Notes under the pieces: generated by a model
Seen by the model: the letters and a program-made list of their open reading frames with translations, nothing else
Told to the model about the DNA's origin: nothing
The model's database searches: none
Position numbers and translations under genes: made by a program
Assembly (NCBI GenBank): GCA_964030785.1
Contig: OZ034978.1
Span: 2,214,001 to 2,278,000 of the forward strand
DNA length: 64,000 nucleotides
Direction of reading: 5' to 3'
Origin: Siderastrea siderea
Lineage: Eukaryota; Cnidaria; Anthozoa; Scleractinia; Rhizangiidae
Shown: piece by piece, positions 37,701-52,700 of the stretch
Layout of the letters: each line of letters opens with the position of its first letter
How positions within the stretch are numbered: position 1 is the first letter of the stretch

Positions 37701-40700
37701 ATCCTGCAAATCACGATTGATTGTTTTGAAGGATCCTGGGATCCAAAGTGTGAAAGACTTTTAGGAACTTTCTGGAATATTTCTGTGGCAACCCAACTGG
37801 TGTGTGACACCCCCTGAATTTTTTTGTGTAACTTCAAGATGAATTTCTCAGGAACCTATAGGATTATCAAAAAGTCTTACACACTTTGCTACTACTAGTT
37901 ATGTGAAGGACTATCTCTCCAAGTAGTGCATTCCCTAATCAATAACATTTTACCATTAACGTCAAACAGCCCATTGCCTCCTGAGTGATTTAGACCAGTT
38001 TGTGTGTGTGTTCATGGTAATGCAAAGGGTGGTAGTGTATTTAAGCAAACACTGTCAGATTTGGGTTTGAATGCTTGTGACAAAGACCATTAACTATAGT
38101 AGCATGTACTTGCAGATGAGGGATTTTACAGAAAGCAGTTATGAATGTTGACAGCAACCTTAATATCACTGGATGAGTTCTAGAATTAATCTTGCTCTAA
38201 ATCAAATGTTTGATGTTGCAGGTGATGATCTGCAGGCCCTGGAAAGAGCAGCCACCCTTTGCAGTGCCTGTGATTTGTCTGCCAAATCTTTGTTTGTCCT
38301 TCCACATACTGATCACTTGATTGGCTATACAATCAGGTAAATAAACAATAAGTCAAAGATGTAACTATCTCTCTCTCTAAAGGCTATCTCTTTTATTGCT
38401 TTCTTCTTTGTCCTTTCTGTCTTTGTTTCGTTCTTCCTTTTCTGCTTTTAACTTCCTTTCTGTTGCTAGCTATAGAGTGAGCTAACTACTTGACTGGTCA
38501 CCAATGCCTCCTCTATAGTTAACATTCTACTTTAAATTGTTTCTTTCTAGACTGGAAAATGCTTTCTACGACTTGGCACAGAGCTACTACCATGGAGAAT
38601 GTAGAAGAGTTAAAGCACACAAGGTCAGCTTCTTACAATGTAGAAAAGGTCCAGAAGAGTGATGTCTAACAAGCCCTTTATTTGTTTCCCAGTCCAGTAA
38701 ATCTTGCAGAAATGTACGATTTTTATTTGTGAACAGAAAGGCAAATGACAGGTCTTGTGGAAGTTGGTTTCTAATGTTCAGAGCTAGCAAATTGCCTATA
38801 TTTAAAATGACAACAAACCCAATGCTATTTTTCTTTTCATTCGTATTTGATGAATTCACTGAATTTATTATTTTCTGTTTTTTTTAGGAGTTTCTGAATA
38901 AAGGAACTCATCAGGTAGGAACTGTAACTGGTGAAGGAAAATCTCAACATCCTCCTTGATTACTATGTAATGCATGGTTCAATTTTACCTGTTACCATCC
39001 CCCCCCCGGGCAACCCCCGGGACAAGTCCAGCCCTTCGGGCCCGGGGGTGGGGAATTGTTTGAAACGGTTTTGGCCCGGGAGCAGGGGGGCGGGGCAAAT
39101 CTAAAATAACTTCTCGTTTTTCTTGTGATGCACATCATTAGCTTATCACTTCTCAGTTGACAAATGGCGCCGGACCGCGTAGAGAAGACTGCCTTTTTCC
39201 AGGGAAAATCTCTAGAATTTGTAGCAGACTGGTTGGAGAAGAATAATTTCTCGAAATTAAAATCTGTATTCAAAGGCACGTTTATTATAAATTGTTAAAC
39301 GAAGGTGCGTTTGATGCGTACTCGAATGGATGGCGTTCATCACAAACATAGAAATATTTCTTCAGCGTATTTGTATGAAACAGATGCACGGCTTTATATT
39401 AAACAGAACTCAGTCCAGTAATCGTGTGAAACAAGCTAAGAAAATCTCCTTTAAAATGCTGTCATCAATTTGCTCTCCGGACCTCTTTTGTGCATGTGCT
39501 ATATTTAGAATAAAACACGCGGTGAAGAACATTCTTTACTCGCCAGCCGAATGCCAGTGCGGTTAGATTTTTTTCTTCAGTTTTCTTTTTCAATGTAGTG
39601 TCCATGTTTTTTAATAATATGTAATATCCTTCGTTCAGTAAACTTTTTCAAAACGTCTGGTTGTGCTATTGTACGGAAATCAATTTTGAACACAAAACAA
39701 CGTATTTGTGGTCGATCGATGAGGAGTCCCGGGGGTGGGGAATTGTCTCTTTCTGCGTGCCCGGGGGTGGGGAATAGACCGCCAAGTAAGAAAAAAAATT
39801 GGAAATCCCCGGGGGTGTGCCCGGGGGGGGGATGGTAACAGGTAGAATTGAACCCTGCATAACGCAAATTGTGCATTGCAGATATCTCACACATTCATTT
39901 AACAAGCCTAACTAGAACAGGCTCTGGTCTTTAAAGAAACATGATTTAGAGGCACAAAATTGAAAGACAAAGCAAAACCATGCATGTACCTGCATACTTG
40001 ACCAAGTTCTTTTAGTCTTTGACAACTTGAAATTGTGTAGAAAATATGCTTTTGGCTAATCTACTGTATTGTGCGCGGGTGCGGGACCGCCGTCAAACCT
40101 GCACAATTCCCAAAACCCCGCAAAATCCCGTACAATACTGAAAGATTTGCTTAAACATTTAATTAAATCAGGTATCCTATTGATTACCAAGATTCCTAAA
40201 ACCTTTTTAGGCTATTTCCAGGCTATTTACCTTCCAAAACAATCAAGAAATCGCTTTCCTCGATCGCTCGAGCGGATGTAAAAACGACAAGGCGTTCTTT
40301 CGTCACTCTGCGCCGGCCTGGGCACAAGTTTCAGTTCGGGCTACTTTTAGTCAACTTCAATAATCGGGTTTTGTTTGGGAGCGTATCGCTTCCTCGTTCA
40401 GTTTAATATGCCGGGGAACAAAGAAGAAATGCCGAAGAAATGAACTGTGACGCCGAAATGACTGTCACTGTTTCTGAATTATTTTCGCAAAGGACTGGTC
40501 GAATTTGCGAATTGACAATTAAACTGAATCGTTAAACTTCGGTCAGAAGAAAATTATTAAGTTCTGATCTGCATACTAGGTTTGATTTTTATCATTCACG
40601 TGAAAGGCATTTTCATTCAAGAAAATGCAAGTTCTACGATCTACTTGGTAAGTTGTTGAGAAAAACAAACATGCCATCAAACACTGTATCAAATCACATT

Positions 40701-43700
40701 TAGCACGCAATTGCATACAACTCGGATTGTGTTTTTGCGGCTAACTTCGAAGAATTTGTGAACCTTTACAGGGAATTATTCACGCTCCATATTATCAATT
40801 AAAGACAGCAAAACTGCAGGGATTTTTTTTATAAAGGAACTCGTTTAGATCGGAAATATTTTATACCAAAGTTTTATTTTGGTTTTATACGCGCGTTAAT
40901 AAAACCCGATCGTGTTTATCGTGTCACGAAACATGATTTTGTTTATACAGACACAGTTTTAGTTTCGAGTCAAACTACGCTTTGGTAAAAAAAAAGCCAC
41001 AAATTGGCAACTGCTGGGTATATATCTATCGCCAAAGAAAGAAATTTAGTCGCATTTTTCATTTAAATACAGAATATCCTCCCTGTCGGGCCCCGGAGGG
41101 GGACTCCCACATGAAAGTGACGGGGATGCTCGTCGGAAAACTAGAATTAACACCCTAAAGGAGACCAGTCTAGGTGTGGCTATGGCTTTATTTAACCCTT
41201 ATGGGAGACCATGCAAAAACAGACAACTAAATATTAAGAGCTATAGAGACGTTAATTGTGCAATCGAATGCTGTCTTCTATGAGTAAATTTTAACAACAG
41301 CGATTTCTGTGCTGCTCTAGACCACTAACACAGTATAATATATTAGATATTTCTTGACACACAACCCTAAGCGATACCTGTGTGGGTAAAAATATTGGCT
41401 TTCCGTCCTCAACACCCTAAGTGAGACCAAAATCTACAATTTACAACCCTAAGCGAGATGACGAGCATCCCCGTCACTTTCATATGGGAGTCCCCCCGCC
41501 CCACCCCCGGGCTGTCGGGTCTGGCTGGAACACTGGAGATTGAATATTTGGTTCATCACATGATTTCACAATCCTGCATAATTCCCCGCACAATCGACGT
41601 TTTTCCCGCACAATTTGCCCCCAAAATCCCGCACAATTTTAATTTTTCTCCCGCACCCTGTCAGAAGGCCTAGTCAATCAAATGCAAGATCTGCTGAGGC
41701 AGAATTGTAAAGTTTTACATTTGACACACATGACTGCAATTCTTGAATTTTGTAGGGCCTTTTAAAACAAAACCCAGTGGAAAGTTGTCAAAAACTAAAC
41801 AAAACCTTCAATAGTGAGAACTGCAGCACTGCAATAATATATTTAAATATATATATACATATTTATTTTTCCTTGTTTTAGTTACTGCTGGTGCGACACC
41901 AGTTTAAGATTGCATTCTTCAATGAGCTGCGACAGGACCCACATTCTGCTGTCAAGTAAGTACTGCTGAGTTTTACATGGTATATTCTTTTGTGTGATCT
42001 AACAAAACCTTATCAGCATCTTACATAAACTTGAGCCTTATCACAGTGTTCCAGATTACTTATAAAGGCAGAGGGTCAATAAGGAATTTTGAGGGGTCAA
42101 TTGATGTGGATCTCTTCAAATCTTCTCAAGTTGACCATTTATTTTGTCAGGTCATGTTGCCAGCTTCGTCGGGTTTTTGATGCGAGACCCCTCTCTTATC
42201 TGGAACACTGTATTTACATGTATATCCAATACATAAAAAGCAAACCAGGTACACAAACTCCATACTTAATTCCAATCTACATGGAATGGCTTGCATTTAA
42301 TATGACTTTTCTTTATAAAATGCCCAGTATGGGTCTCCCACTCATATCATGTTTTTTTTTATATATTAGTACATTCACGATTTGTTGTAGCCCGTTGGCC
42401 AGTCAATTAACGATTTTATTCCAAAGGATGAATTTCCACTCACTATGGTACCCCTGACCGTGTATAAAAACTATCCTTTCTCTTTTTAGGCATTATCGAC
42501 AAGCATATAGTCTGCTAGGGGAGCTCAAGACAAGTGACATCAATATGCTGGAAATTAAAGTTGTTGCAGGATTTATTAATTACAAGGTTTGTTTTTAACT
42601 GGAAAGTGATACTGCAAAATTCATTGAACCAGGTCTGTTTATTCTGAACATCACAATAATTCTCTGAACTGAGGAGTATTATAATTATGTTCAAAGGAGT
42701 GTTTAGGAAATCTTGCAAATAATCTTTCTACAGGACAATTAAGAATTATAATTTCTTTGTAACCCAACTGGGTGGACTTGCATTCTATGACTAGTAAGGG
42801 GGTGGGGGAATAATGTGGTGCTTTTGTAATAGAATTTGAGGAAAAAAATCAGACAGATCAGAAGTGGAAACTCAAAAATACATAAATTAGGCAGATGTCT
42901 GCATAAGGCACCTTGTTGTAAAAAAATGAATTGAAATATTTTTCTGAAGAACTTGCATTATCTGTGATAAGAAGAAAAAATTGTTGTGGCTTTACCCTTT
43001 TTTTTATATAATACTGTTATGCTGAAGCAGGTGAATGTAAGGTTTTATTTACATTTTGTCTTACAGATTTGCCGTTTAAGTTTCCAGGCATCAGCTCCAT
43101 TAGATGCCATATCACAATTCAGGAAACATGTTGATTTGTTCAAGGAGAAAGTTGGCTGCCCAGAGCTTGCTTTTGAACACTCGGCTTGGCTCTCTAAACA
43201 GTGAGTATTGTACCACCTTGAAAATCTTCTTTTGTTTACTGTCATCTAGAATAGAAGCCAATAGAAGCAATCCATCTTTTCCCTTGTGCATGAATTTTAC
43301 TCAGTGGACAAGTACATACAAGTTTTGCTTCTTGCTGCATAATTTGGATGGAACAGGGACTCTACCCTTTGTAAAAAGTATGGCTTTTAGAAAATTGCAG
43401 TTAAATTTCAGATCGGTAATTTTATGTTGCTAATCAAATTTTCCTTAGGTTTAGTTTATTTGGTGAGCTATTTGATGAAGCCATCAGAAATGGGTTGACA
43501 GCTTTACAGGTACATAACATGTATATTAATTTTACATGTTTACATTGTCTGTTAATTAAAATTATGTAAAAGAGCAGGAATTCTCCAGATTTAATGTGTA
43601 CAAAATCCTTTAGTGATATTTTTGCAGACTGCAGTGACATACATGTAAGTTAGAACAACTATAAGTATAATCTGCACAACATAGGCTTGCCTGAAAACAA

Positions 43701-46700
43701 TCTTCCACCTCTTCCTAAAGTAATTATATTTATCAACTTTTATCTATGTCTAATTACTAAACAACATCTTGTTGTTGCCTAGAAGCACTAAAAATTGTGG
43801 CAAAATATCAGGTATTGCAACCATGAATTGTTAATATAAATCGTGTATACCTCCATGCAATTATTTTAGTTTGTGCTGAAGGCAATTTGATCTACCTGCA
43901 CTGTATCTAGGTTTTTGTTTGTGTATGTGTATTTATTTACTTTTTGTTCTGCTTGGAGCATTAGCATTATTTATTGCTATAGGTCTAACCAGCCTCACAA
44001 ATCCGAGGGTAAATAAAGTGATTATTATTATATTATTATTACTGGAAAATCAATTCAATTCTGAAGTAAACACTTATACAGTGTATTGAGCTACTAACTA
44101 CCTGATCAGATACAAAGTCTTACTTGAGACATTTTACTGATGACTGATAGAGTATGTTTTATACAGACCCAACACCCAGGATTCTACTACCAACAAGCTG
44201 CTAATAATGCCATTGTTAGGAGACAGTTGTGTCAGGGTTTGTGCCATGTAAGTACTGTGTCAGGTATAAAACGTCTTACTGTAGGCAATGTTTATAATAC
44301 CAATATGAATGATTTACTGAGCCAGTTCATGTATGGACAATTTGAGACAGTAGACATACTGGCCATTCAGGTGCTATTCCTTTTTTTTTTCTTACCTGTA
44401 GGTGGATTTGGTTGTAATAAAAACTGAAGATTATGAAAATCTTTTGAATTGCATGCATGCTATTACTGTAAACATGTTTTGGGCTGGATGGCTTTTGGCT
44501 TTTTTCTTGTAAGGTACAAACCAATCTGACACTTTCATTTCACTGTGCATGAGCTAAATGGATGAAAAAAAAAAAAAAGAAAACGAAAACAGGGCATTGA
44601 TTCTCAGTGTTTTAACTTGTGACACAAATGTCCTAGGTACCTAGATTAGGTGAGTGCCATTGATAACCTCCTCATAAATTAAATGTACCAGTAAATTAAA
44701 TTTTTTTCAAAATGTTTGTTGTTCTTGTTGCTGTTTGCTCGTCAATATTATTGATGGGTTATTTGAGCGACACTAAGGATGTTCAACAAATGTCTTCTTG
44801 CTAATGGTAATTATTGATTTTTCTTCAGACCACTACTCCACTGTCCATGAATCCTCTAGAGAATGCTGGAAACTTAGATTTCTACGGTCAGAGACCTTGG
44901 AGACAAGGTTTCCAGGGTAAGTGTTAAAGCTAACACTGGGATATCTTTTTCTGGGGATGCAGTGGTTTTGGACTATAGTCGATTTTTTACACTTTACCCT
45001 TGAATGTTTGCACTGTGAGTCCCGATATATGCTGTTGTGGACAATAACATCTGGAAAGCAATTCGCCACTGCATCTCTAATAAATCCAAATCTCAGCGAA
45101 CTTTCAGCAAGGATAACAAAATAAATGGGAATCAACAGTGGCGCATCCACAAGGTGGCTCTTTGACCACTGTGTCCAGATGGGTTCAATCAGTTTTTTGT
45201 TTCAGTCGGCCAAACTTCTGTTGACAAAATCCAGTCGTCGGCTGATGATTGCAACATAACACTTAACCAGAATTATTTCGTTCCAGTGTACTTTGGTCCC
45301 ACTGCCTCTCAACCCAGCTGTATAAAATGGTACCAGAAACTGTAAAGTTGACAAAGTGATGGGATTAGCCTTGTGAAGAACTATCATTCCATCTATTAGG
45401 CTTCTACAGCATGTACAATATGCTACCTAGACTGGTTAAGCTCTGGCCATTTGGGCTGCCTGTAGTCTGAGAGTATCTTAATGAAATTTAAATCTTTGAA
45501 TTATATATTGATGCATTACATTTGTTTACAGGAACGGAACCACCAGATGCTGCAATAGAGCATGCTGGAATAATAGCACTGCAGGCTCAGGAAATACAAG
45601 TTGACCACTCAGTAAGTATTCAGTAGGTTATGGACTGTAACAACTGGAGAGAAGTAATGGCCAAAAAACAAGTTGGAAAAACAAACAACAATACTGTTAA
45701 AGTCATAGCAAACATCCTTTTGCATGTGCACTGCTACCATGCAGTAACGTCATGTGCTGTACAATTATTTTTATGTGCATTATTTTTGAGTGTTCAACAG
45801 TGAACCCAGTTTTGTTTGGTGTAAGTAGTAACTGTTTTGTGGTGTTGTTGGTTTTTTTGGACTGTGGCTTTCAATGACCACCATTGTGTATTTTGTTGTT
45901 TGTAGTGGATCATTATTCCTCTTCTTAGCAGTGCTGTGGCTCAGTTTAAAAAGTACAAGTCACCCAGGATGAAGAGATACCTCAGTAAGTGGATTTTAAT
46001 TTGTAAAAATTTTCACCATCAAGACAGATAGATAGATAGCTACTTTATTAAAATATTTTGCAGCTCATAGAGCTGAATTGCGTATTCTACATTCTATGAT
46101 ACAAATTGGCAAAATTTAAAATTTAAAATTTATAATATCTAAAATCTGATAATAATAATAATAATTATAAAATTTAATAATACTAATAATTGTAATTATA
46201 ATATCTAAAACCTATATCGCTAATAATGATAGCATTAAAAACCTAGTTATTCACTTTTTGCATTCACCAGAGAGCATGACGCCATAATAAAACTGTTTTT
46301 AAATCTGTTTGTCTTACACCGCGGCAAGTTAAAGGTGCGCGCGTGCCTTAAATTGTACTTACAATCATATAAGGGTGGCAAAAGTTTCTTAAGTTTGTGG
46401 CCGCTGTCGTTACAGATGTTCTCAAAGGCGTGCTTGCAAATATCATTGTGATGCTTCGCTACAGTTGGAAGGTTCACTAGCGCTAGAGCATGCTGATACT
46501 CAATGCCGGGGCAGATGATTCGCACCGCCCTCCTCTGAACGCGCTCTAATTCGTGTGTTAAGTAAGCCGGCAGAGAATAATGGAAGACAGGTGCGGCATA
46601 ATCAATAACGGAACGCACACATGTGACGTAGAAAAGACAGAGATCTTTCTGAGAATCTCGGGCTCTTTTGAGCTGGATAAGAAAATAGAGCCTTTTGACT

Positions 46701-49700
46701 GCCTTCTTTATCACTTCTGTGATATGCGCGTTCCAAGATAGGTCACTTGAAATGGTTACCCCTAAGAGTTTAGCGTCGCTAACAGCCTTTATACACTCTC
46801 CTCCGATAACTACAGGAGGGAACTCGCGACTGACTGAGGCAAACGAAATACGTAGCTCTTTACATTTGTCAATATTTAACTTGACTCTGTTCCTGTTGGA
46901 CCATTCAGCTACCTCGTCAGCTATAATTTGCGCATTACTTGCAAACACCCAGAGGTTGCCTCTTTCTAGTGGTGGTATCTGTTTTGTGGAAAGATTTAAA
47001 GATTTGGCAAGTATTGCTTAGATTTAAACTGAATATAAATGAGCGTGGTTTGTTAAAGTGCCACGTACTAAATGATCTCATGTGAAGTCAATTTCTATAG
47101 CTGTGGGTTCAAGATATGTACAACTTGCCACATTCAAAGATTAGGTAGGGAAGGTAGAGAGAGACCCTCACCTGAGCAAATTTACTCCTGACTCAGTCAA
47201 TATAACTTGATGCAGACTAAAGACTAAGGATTAAAATGCAACTGAAATCAACATGATTAATTAATCTAATACGTGATAGATTTTCGATGTCTGCACTGAA
47301 AAAATAAATAGCCTGCGCATAGTGTTACATGCTTCTATCACCTTTGTGAAATGAGAGCCGTGATTCCTTTAGTTTAAATTTAAAGCAAAATTTTCTCTCT
47401 TTTTTCGCCAAGTTACGCATAAACAGGGAGTTACATGTAGAAAGGTCTCTTTCTAACTGGAGACAAGTAGAATTTGCTGTTAAAGAAGTAACTCTTCATA
47501 TCCACTTGCGCGATGGACAGGCCAACTGTGAACTGTCTAAAAAAGTAATGACAAAAAACTGACAAAACTAGACTAAGTCCCCAGGAACTATTTACATAGT
47601 ATATACACTAGTATATTCAAACACCATTTCAGCTTGAAAACTGTGTTTGTTACTGTGAGGCAAGCAATATTCTTGCCTTTTCTTTCAATATCCATCGTTC
47701 ACAATCAAGTGATTAAACGTCGATTTTATTATCTTTGGGAGAGTAGTACGAGAAATCACAACTTTTGTGAATTTGTAGACAATGTAGAATGCACTTTAAA
47801 CCTTTTGTACGAAGCATCCATGAACATGTCTATCGAAGTGCAGCTCGGTGAATGTGATCACTATGCAAATCACTTGCTTAACTGATCTTTTTTATCCTGT
47901 ACCCCAAATGACAACATTGCGTTATCACCGATTGGGCGCAGGCGTTTCACAAAAACCCTGACAAACTGTATGTTTTCTGAAAGCTTGATAATCGAAAATT
48001 AAGAAAATGTATTTAGATAAAGAAAAAAAGACAGTTGTGTCGACAATATAGCTAACATTTTGCAAAAGTACACTGTACATTGTAAACAAAATCGGTTCCG
48101 CTCCACTCGAAAACCGTCTGGAGAGAAAGATGAACATCGCGCCAAATTCTTCGCACCCTTGTCTCAAAAACTGTGCCTCGCAATTTTTTATCTGACCTGG
48201 ATTGTCTTCTGCACTCAGTTAAACTTTGAAGTTTGAAAAAACACCCCTCCTCTTTCTTTAACTGCTCATAACTTTGGAATGAACAGAAAAGTAAGTTCGG
48301 AGACACGATTTTGGTGTCAAATTATCTGGCAACATTCTCGCCAAATTTGAGCTAAAATGGTTGAAAACTCGCTGAACGCGAACTTAAAACGTGCGCTCAA
48401 TTTCTTGAAAAATTAGTTTCAAGAAAGAAAGGCGTAATATATGTGAGGAGACTTTCTTTCGGTCTGACGAGATGAAAACACCTAGGTGTCAGGATAATTA
48501 CCTGCGATTTAATAGAGGGGAGGCTCAACTTACCTTATAACAATAGCGCAAGTATGGTGTCAAATTCTGCGTATTTTTATTGGAAAGCGACTTTCGTTCA
48601 GGTCTGTGTACTCGTGCCGTTCAAAGGGGTCTTAACGCACTTGAAATTTTACGCTCATAATTTCATGTCGGCTGTACAATGCGGAAGACATCGTCTCCTT
48701 ACAATTGTTGCCACGGTTTTTCACAGTACATTCGAAGCTCTCGTAAGCGACCACCTCGGGAATTCGGTGGTCGCAGATAGAGCTGGTCGCTTACAAGAAT
48801 GGGTTCTCGTAAGCGACCATGTAATGAAACAATGGTGGGTGGTCGCTTATGAGCGCTTTCAGATGCAACCTTGGGATAAGGTGTTAGTTACTAGTAATAC
48901 TGTAGTAATAATATTAAATAATTTATTATTGCCTCTCACAGAAGAGGTTCGCGTATATATAAGTCAACGAACCATTAGCGCTTATCCTATGTACTACTCT
49001 AAATTTGATCAAGAAGTGAAGGTTTTTATAAAAGTGTTGCCTGAATGGTCGCTTATGAGAACTTAAAAACAAAGGAAAAGACCACTCGGTAATTCACAAA
49101 AGTGGTCTCGGTCGCTTATGGGAGTGGTCGCCTACGAGAGCTTTCATCTCCTTCGACGTCTTGCAACGACTCTGCCAGTATCTTGAAGCGGCTCGCAGAC
49201 ACGGCGTTCTCGGCTAGGTTCTTCCAACCACATTTCTTGATGATAATACGAACCTTTGTCGCTGGGGAAAGTTTTTCGGCCCACGCCGAGCAAAATTCTT
49301 TAGTACGCTTACGCTTTGTTGGTTTGCTGGCAGAGGCAAAAGGAGAGGATCTCTTCCTTCTTTATTTCCAAGACATTTCAACAGACCTCTCGATAACGAG
49401 GAAACTGGTAGGCAATCAATCTCGTGTCAAAACATCAGGGCCCTCTTCTGTCACGATATTTTCGGTGTTGTGGACAGATGACTGTCAACACGTAATTAGA
49501 GAAAATTAATGGCCCTAACCTTTATTCATCCATAACTTTCCGTAGAAACAATTTTTTTTTGTGAAACTTTTTCGAACGGAAAATGACAAAAGACGTATTT
49601 TTCAAAAAAAGAAAGATCAACTTTGTTGTACCATGACGCCTTTTTAAGTTGAGTGGATTCGGCGTCAAACTGACGCCAGGTCCATTAAATCACTTTTTGC

Positions 49701-52700
49701 CTCGGGCCAAATCAGGCTCCATGGCGCAATATTTCAGATTACTTACAAAGTATTCAGTGAACGAAAACCAAAACAAAATCCAGCTTGAAGAATTTTATTT
49801 GTATGACTTGTTGGTCAACACGCTTTGGAAAGTAGTTACTGTAGTTGGAATTTTGTCACTCATGTAAAAAATCCTAGTCGTTTTACTGTGCGTTGATTCC
49901 TTAAAATACTTTCAATTGGGTTAATATCTATGCTTGTTAAAAATTAGAGTATATGAATTCCCCTTTCATACTAGTTATGTGTTTTATTTTCACAGAAATG
50001 GTTGATGTAGGAACACTTTATTTCCAATTTCACATGAATTACAGCTACGGAACCATGACCTTTTTCAGTGGAATGTCTGAGCCTCATGACCGGAGGCGAA
50101 TCCTTGTTTACAGTTTTTTTTTCTCATAAGCATATGCTTACCATTTTCTAATCAAGTTACAAACATGTCATTTCTGAAAATTTCAACTACAGTAGCACAA
50201 TTACCTTTCTCCGAAAATTTCAGTGCGAAATACTGAATGTTCTTTGCCGGTACGCGATGTTCAAAACTTGAAATTTTACAAAGAATGTAGGGGCTCATTA
50301 ACACTTTTGCCACCCTGCAATTTTGCATTTTCTGTTGGCTGACATTGCCTTAAGTATTGCGCGCAAAGAGCTAAATACTGCGCTGGTTACTGAGTTTAAC
50401 AAGCTTTTGTCAGTTACTGAAGTCAATTTTTATTTAGCATGCTACCTTTTCTATAAAATTTCTATGCTAATAAAGCAAAATGTAAACAATGACGTCAGCA
50501 AAGATTCGCCTATTTCGTACTTAATTTAAAAGGCAGTGGATTATTTAGTCAGAGTGTGGCGAAAAGAAAGCATCTAGAAACTTTTTAACCAAATGGGAAA
50601 TGGACTTTCTGGAGAAATTAATCAAGCCTAAAACATTTAACAAGATCAGTTATGTGGCAAATGTTTCCTGGATTGTTATAGGGATTGTTCTAATTGGAAT
50701 ATTTGTGGACGTCGAAGTCAACGAGTCGCATCGCGATTTCACCTGCGATGCACAAAGTCACAAGCAGGACTTCATCCGAGGAAAATGCTTCGAGCAATAC
50801 CAGGAACGAGACAAATTCGCCATACCTGTCTATGCATTCGTTCTTATTAACTTCATCGTTATTACGGTTGTTTTTGTTACATATTCTCAATTCGTTGAGT
50901 CAATAGTTGATCATCTTCTCAGAGAAACTGCCATCAGCAGCGCTGATCATGTGTCGAACAAAATCCCAGAACTCGATCGACAACATCCTGTCACTGGATC
51001 AAGAAAGCTTTTTATTGCGTACTCTCTTCAACTTACACTCAGACTTTTTCTTGGGATTTCTTTAATTTTCTTGCAAACTCAAGTACTCTACCCCAGCAAA
51101 TTTCCCTCAAACTTTAAGTGTAACTTAGCGAGACAACCCAATAATACGGCAACATCACACAGACACAACATGACACAAACACAAACTTACGACTGTCACA
51201 ATCAGCGCGCAACTAAGAAAACCTTCTGGGTTGATGCCGTGGCTGTTGTAAATGGAACGTTTGCCGTTTTCGCTTTTTTGGAGATTGTTTGGATCTTGTC
51301 ACGGGCAAGAAACAGAAATGAGTTCACGGAAGATGCACAGTTTTTTGCTGACCATTTACCGCAACCACCACTACAAGCACAGCTGGACAATACTGACGCC
51401 CCTGAAAATCCCGAGAAAAAGGCTCACAAGAAAAAGAAGCCTCACCACGAACCAAATCAACCACAACCGATGGATAAAACTGACACCTCTAAAAAACCGG
51501 AAAAGAGTCACCGGAAAAAAAAGCCTCAGTACGAACCATCTCCGCAGCAAATGTCTTCAGAGCCGTTTAGTCTAAGATGGCTTGAAGGTTCAAGAATAAC
51601 AACTTGTTATGGATGTGACAAGAAGTTCCGTCCTTCCGAGGGTGATCCTCCACCGGACGAGCCTTTTGATGTCGTACTCTCGAGGAAACAAAAAAAGGTG
51701 TACCATCGCAGAGGCGAGGTTGGTGTAAATGTTAGTTATTATCCGCAGGGTGTCTTCTACCATGTCCATCGACGTTGTCTCCAGCTTAAAAACCCTGATC
51801 ACGATACTAATCCCATCAGACTCGTGCTTTCAGATGGCGACAAGCAGAAGCTGAAAACGTCTCATAAGTTAATGTTTCAAAAGGAATTCGAGGAGTTAAA
51901 TATGGATGAGTTATGCAGTAGTTAAATTTTTTGTGGGAAGTATTCATTGCACTATAAGGGTGGATTTATTTACAGCACAAGCGCCTTCGCATACCCTGTT
52001 GCAAACAAACATGTCGATAAACCCCAGAAAACAACCCGTGAGAAACGTCTTTGTTTTTTAGCGTGACTGAAATGTTCAAAACATAACGAAAAGTAAGGAA
52101 AGCTTTTAATTAAACGCTATCGGGAACGTAATATGTAATTCCAATTTAGTGACTAGTGGTGGAACTAGCTTCTGAGAATATGGCAGGCGCAGGAAGAGGA
52201 GAAGATGAAAAAATGGAATAAAGTGAAGATGATCATGTACTTTTTTCGATTTTTCTAAGGATATAGGGTACTTCAGATTTACCAGTGGTACCAGACGTAT
52301 TTACGTTATCTGCAACTCCGTGATAATTAAAATTCAACGGGGTGGGAAATTCGACAGCCTGTTTATTTGCATCGCCTACGGGGTACGCGTATAGGTTATG
52401 CTATTAATCAATGGTGTATCGATTTATCGCATTCACTGAAGATAAATTTGCGTCACAGTAACACGGCAAAATGCAAACCTTTTAAGTAATCAGAGTGGAC
52501 AGCGTCAAAATAGACAATGGAGTACGAGTGCACGCTGGAACTTGCCATTGATTTATCTCATACCCCATACGCATACCCTAAACGCGATGCAAACAAACAG
52601 GTCCTCGCAGTTTTTGCTTTAGCGTATGCTGCAAATAAATCTACCTTTTAAGGCTGGTTTCCGTATGATCGCTACAATCGCTACGATCGCTGTGATCGCT

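Noticed and set aside
38992..39905. Proline- and glycine-rich ORFs in intron 6
   Set aside because: They are read through CCCGGGGG foldback arms of a transposable element.
46247..46948. Host gene in TRAPPC11 intron 14
   Set aside because: The sequence is the C-terminal part of a LINE reverse transcriptase with a TATC tail, not a host gene.
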